From positions 1 through 7,553 of the forward strand of contig JAUWSZ010000086.1 of assembly GCA_030609865.1 (NCBI GenBank): a stretch of DNA of 7,553 nucleotides, read 5' to 3'. The stretch is from a bacterium (GTDB lineage: Bacteria > Desulfobacterota > DSWW01). Under the pieces are notes generated by a model. The model saw nothing but the letters and a program-made list of their open reading frames with translations, was not told the origin of the DNA and did not search any database. Both the position numbers and the translations under genes were made by a program. Shown here one piece after another: positions 6,959 through 7,553 of the stretch. Numbering within the stretch: the stretch's first letter is position 1; every line of letters begins with the position of its first letter.

Positions 6959-6983
6959 GTTCGAGGACGAGGACGACGACGAG
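6959..6983 (-). repeat. Copy 2 of the 25-nt inverted repeat pair
   Basis: This is the exact reverse complement of 4237-4261. Similarity weakens just past it (AAAGAG here versus GACGAG in copy 1). Here it is outside any gene. The pair brackets the methyltransferase and GST genes in opposite orientation. Confidence 0.78.
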
Positions 6984-7042
6984 AAAGAGTCAGACAGTGA
7001 TGGCAGATGAATTTCCGGAAACCGGAAGACAACCCATGGAAT

Positions 7043-7061
7043 ACCCCACTCAGCGTGGGGT
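7043..7061. repeat. 7-bp stem, 5-nt loop hairpin
   Basis: ACCCCAC (7043-7049) pairs perfectly with GTGGGGT (7055-7061) around TCAGC. There is no T-tract on either side, so a terminator is not supported. Confidence 0.55.
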
Positions 7062-7200
7062 GGGGACAGGGAATGAGCATGGGACCAACGCGAGCCCCTA
7101 CCCAAAGCCTCTCGGGGTTCGACAGAAAACCGTCGCTCCTTTGCTCAGGATGGGGATGAGTTGTTCGGCCCTGTCAAGGGCTCCGTCGGAGATTTGTGCC

Positions 7201-7298
7201 TGCAATTGCTCTGTCCCGCCTCGATTTGTTTGGGCTCCGTCTCGCCCTCCTCCTACAGAGTCCCCCTGCACAAACCTCGTCGTGACAGGGCAATTGCA
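7201..7298. repeat. Inverted repeat pair with 15-nt arms, 98 bp overall
   Basis: TGCAATTGCTCTGTC (7201-7215) and GACAGGGCAATTGCA (7284-7298) are inverted repeats with one mismatch (G-U pairable in RNA). Pairing weakens but continues inward, around CAAA...CGA on one arm and CAAACCTCG on the other. It could be the ends of a small decayed element or a structured RNA. No flanking duplication is obvious. Confidence 0.5.
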
Positions 7299-7374
7299 CC
7301 AAAAGCCCCACACGTCCCTTCCTCAATTCACCCCCTTCTTCGTCTCAGCTATGTGGGTTCTGAGAAAGAGAACG

Positions 7375-7502
7375 TAGCAGGCCGTCCCAAAACCCCCCAC
7401 AGCAACGCGCCCCAAAAACGTGGGAGTGAGGCGTACACCGTACGCCGCAGTGACGCAGGATGAGTGCAACGCCGCAGATGGGCGTTTTGGGACGGCCTGC
7501 TA
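7375..7502. mobile_element. 128-bp palindromic MITE-like element with 19-bp perfect inverted ends
   Basis: TAGCAGGCCGTCCCAAAAC (7375-7393) is exactly repeated in inverse at 7484-7502. The centre is a perfect GGCGTAC-ACC-GTACGCC hairpin (7430-7446), and the two arms are 62 and 63 nt long, so the element is symmetric about 7437-7439. Pairing between ends and apex is only partial. Both outer ends are TA, the target duplication typical of IS630/Tc1-mariner transposons, leaving 17-bp ends proper. It has no coding capacity, so it would need a transposase supplied elsewhere. Alternatives are a REP/BIME-like palindrome or a structured RNA gene; the assignment to the IS630 type is an inference from TA alone. 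Confidence 0.65.
7430..7446. repeat. Apical hairpin of the palindromic element
   Basis: GGCGTAC (7430-7436), loop ACC, GTACGCC (7440-7446). The 7-bp perfect stem lies exactly at the symmetry centre of the 7375-7502 element. Confidence 0.7.
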
Positions 7503-7553
7503 GAGCGAGAGGCGGGGGCTGCCCAGGGTCCCGCGAATCGAGAAGACGTAGAA
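7500..7553 (-). CDS. Possible C-terminal end of a - strand gene entering from the right edge
   Basis: On the - strand the frame reads FYVFSIRGTLGSPRLSL then TAG (complement of 7500-7502), open to the window edge. The short GTLGSPRLSL motif recalls the ends of AsmA/TamB-like envelope proteins (GTLxxPxxxL), but 17 codons are too few for assignment. The stop TAG is built from the TA and first G of the palindromic element, so the gene end may have been set by the insertion. It could equally be non-coding. Confidence 0.25.
   Translation of the reverse strand, partial: FYVFSIRGTLGSPRLSL

Larger units (their letters stand above)
6897..7374. other. Stretch without a convincing gene between GST and the palindromic element
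   Basis: No frame shows family motifs, normal codon use or a good ribosome binding site. It holds the inverted copy of the 25-nt repeat (6959-6983), a TTCCGG/CCGGAA hairpin (7013-7027), an ACCCCAC/GTGGGGT hairpin (7043-7061), small hairpins GCCCT/AGGGC and CTCCG/CGGAG near 7165-7191, and a 15-nt inverted repeat pair (7201-7298). The density of short palindromes suggests repeat remnants or structured non-coding DNA. Confidence 0.55.

Noticed and set aside
7115..7140. tRNA-like GGTTCGA segment
   Set aside because: GGGGTTCGAC resembles a T-arm, but no acceptor, D-arm or anticodon arm pairs around it. The same GGTTCGA occurs in the 25-nt repeat by coincidence.
6787..7463. Open frames on + (6787-7377, 7161-7463) and - (7098-7313)
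   Set aside because: They overlap each other on both strands across palindromes and repeats, have Ser/Pro/Arg-rich junk-like composition, and have no credible starts. The 7161-7463 frame runs into the palindromic element.

Overview
The window looks like chromosomal DNA from a GC-rich Gram-negative bacterium. A deltaproteobacterial (Desulfobacterota-type) lineage is the best guess. That guess rests on an NtrY-type sensor kinase, a bacterial TMTC-like membrane glycosyltransferase with a TPR tail, and dispersed low-complexity repeats between and inside genes. It is an inference from gene content; there is no rRNA or other phylogenetic marker here.

Left part (1-4297, all + strand): the 3' end of an unrecognised gene carrying a four-unit pentapeptide repeat, then a complete NtrY-like membrane histidine kinase (273-2504), then a 592-residue multi-pass membrane protein related to TMTC/GT-C glycosyltransferases (2519-4297). 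Spacing is tight (19 and 14 nt), so these three probably form one transcription unit. No response regulator gene (the usual NtrX partner) follows the kinase. The last ~40 codons of the membrane protein are made of dispersed DNA repeats rather than normal protein sequence.

Middle (4298-5719): a repeat-bearing 139-nt gap with small hairpins, then a + strand gene (4437-5687) for a three-part protein: a beta-sandwich-like N-terminus, a CxxC/CxxC zinc ribbon and a class I SAM methyltransferase. With the upstream glycosyltransferase-like gene it suggests surface-glycan or cell-envelope modification, but no substrate can be read from the sequence. A stem-loop at its 3' end may terminate transcription.

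Right part (5720-7553): a convergent - strand glutathione S-transferase family gene (5720-6839), visibly less GC-rich than its neighbours and broken by a 4-nt tandem duplication that splits it into two frames. Removing 4 nt restores an intact 371-codon reading frame. Beyond it, 6840-7374 has no convincing gene. It holds an inverted copy of a 25-nt repeat found in the tail of the membrane-protein gene, plus several hairpins. At 7375-7502 lies a 128-bp palindromic element with 19-bp perfect inverted ends bounded by TA and a perfect apical hairpin, the layout of a MITE of the IS630/Tc1 type. A - strand reading frame entering from the right edge stops exactly at the end of this element.

Overall the left half is an ordinary signalling/envelope region, while 4180-7502 is an accessory, repeat-rich stretch with one foreign-looking, damaged gene and a likely miniature mobile element. 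I do not see a defence system, CRISPR array, tRNA or rRNA. The most novel material is the palindromic element and the repeats that have become part of coding sequence.
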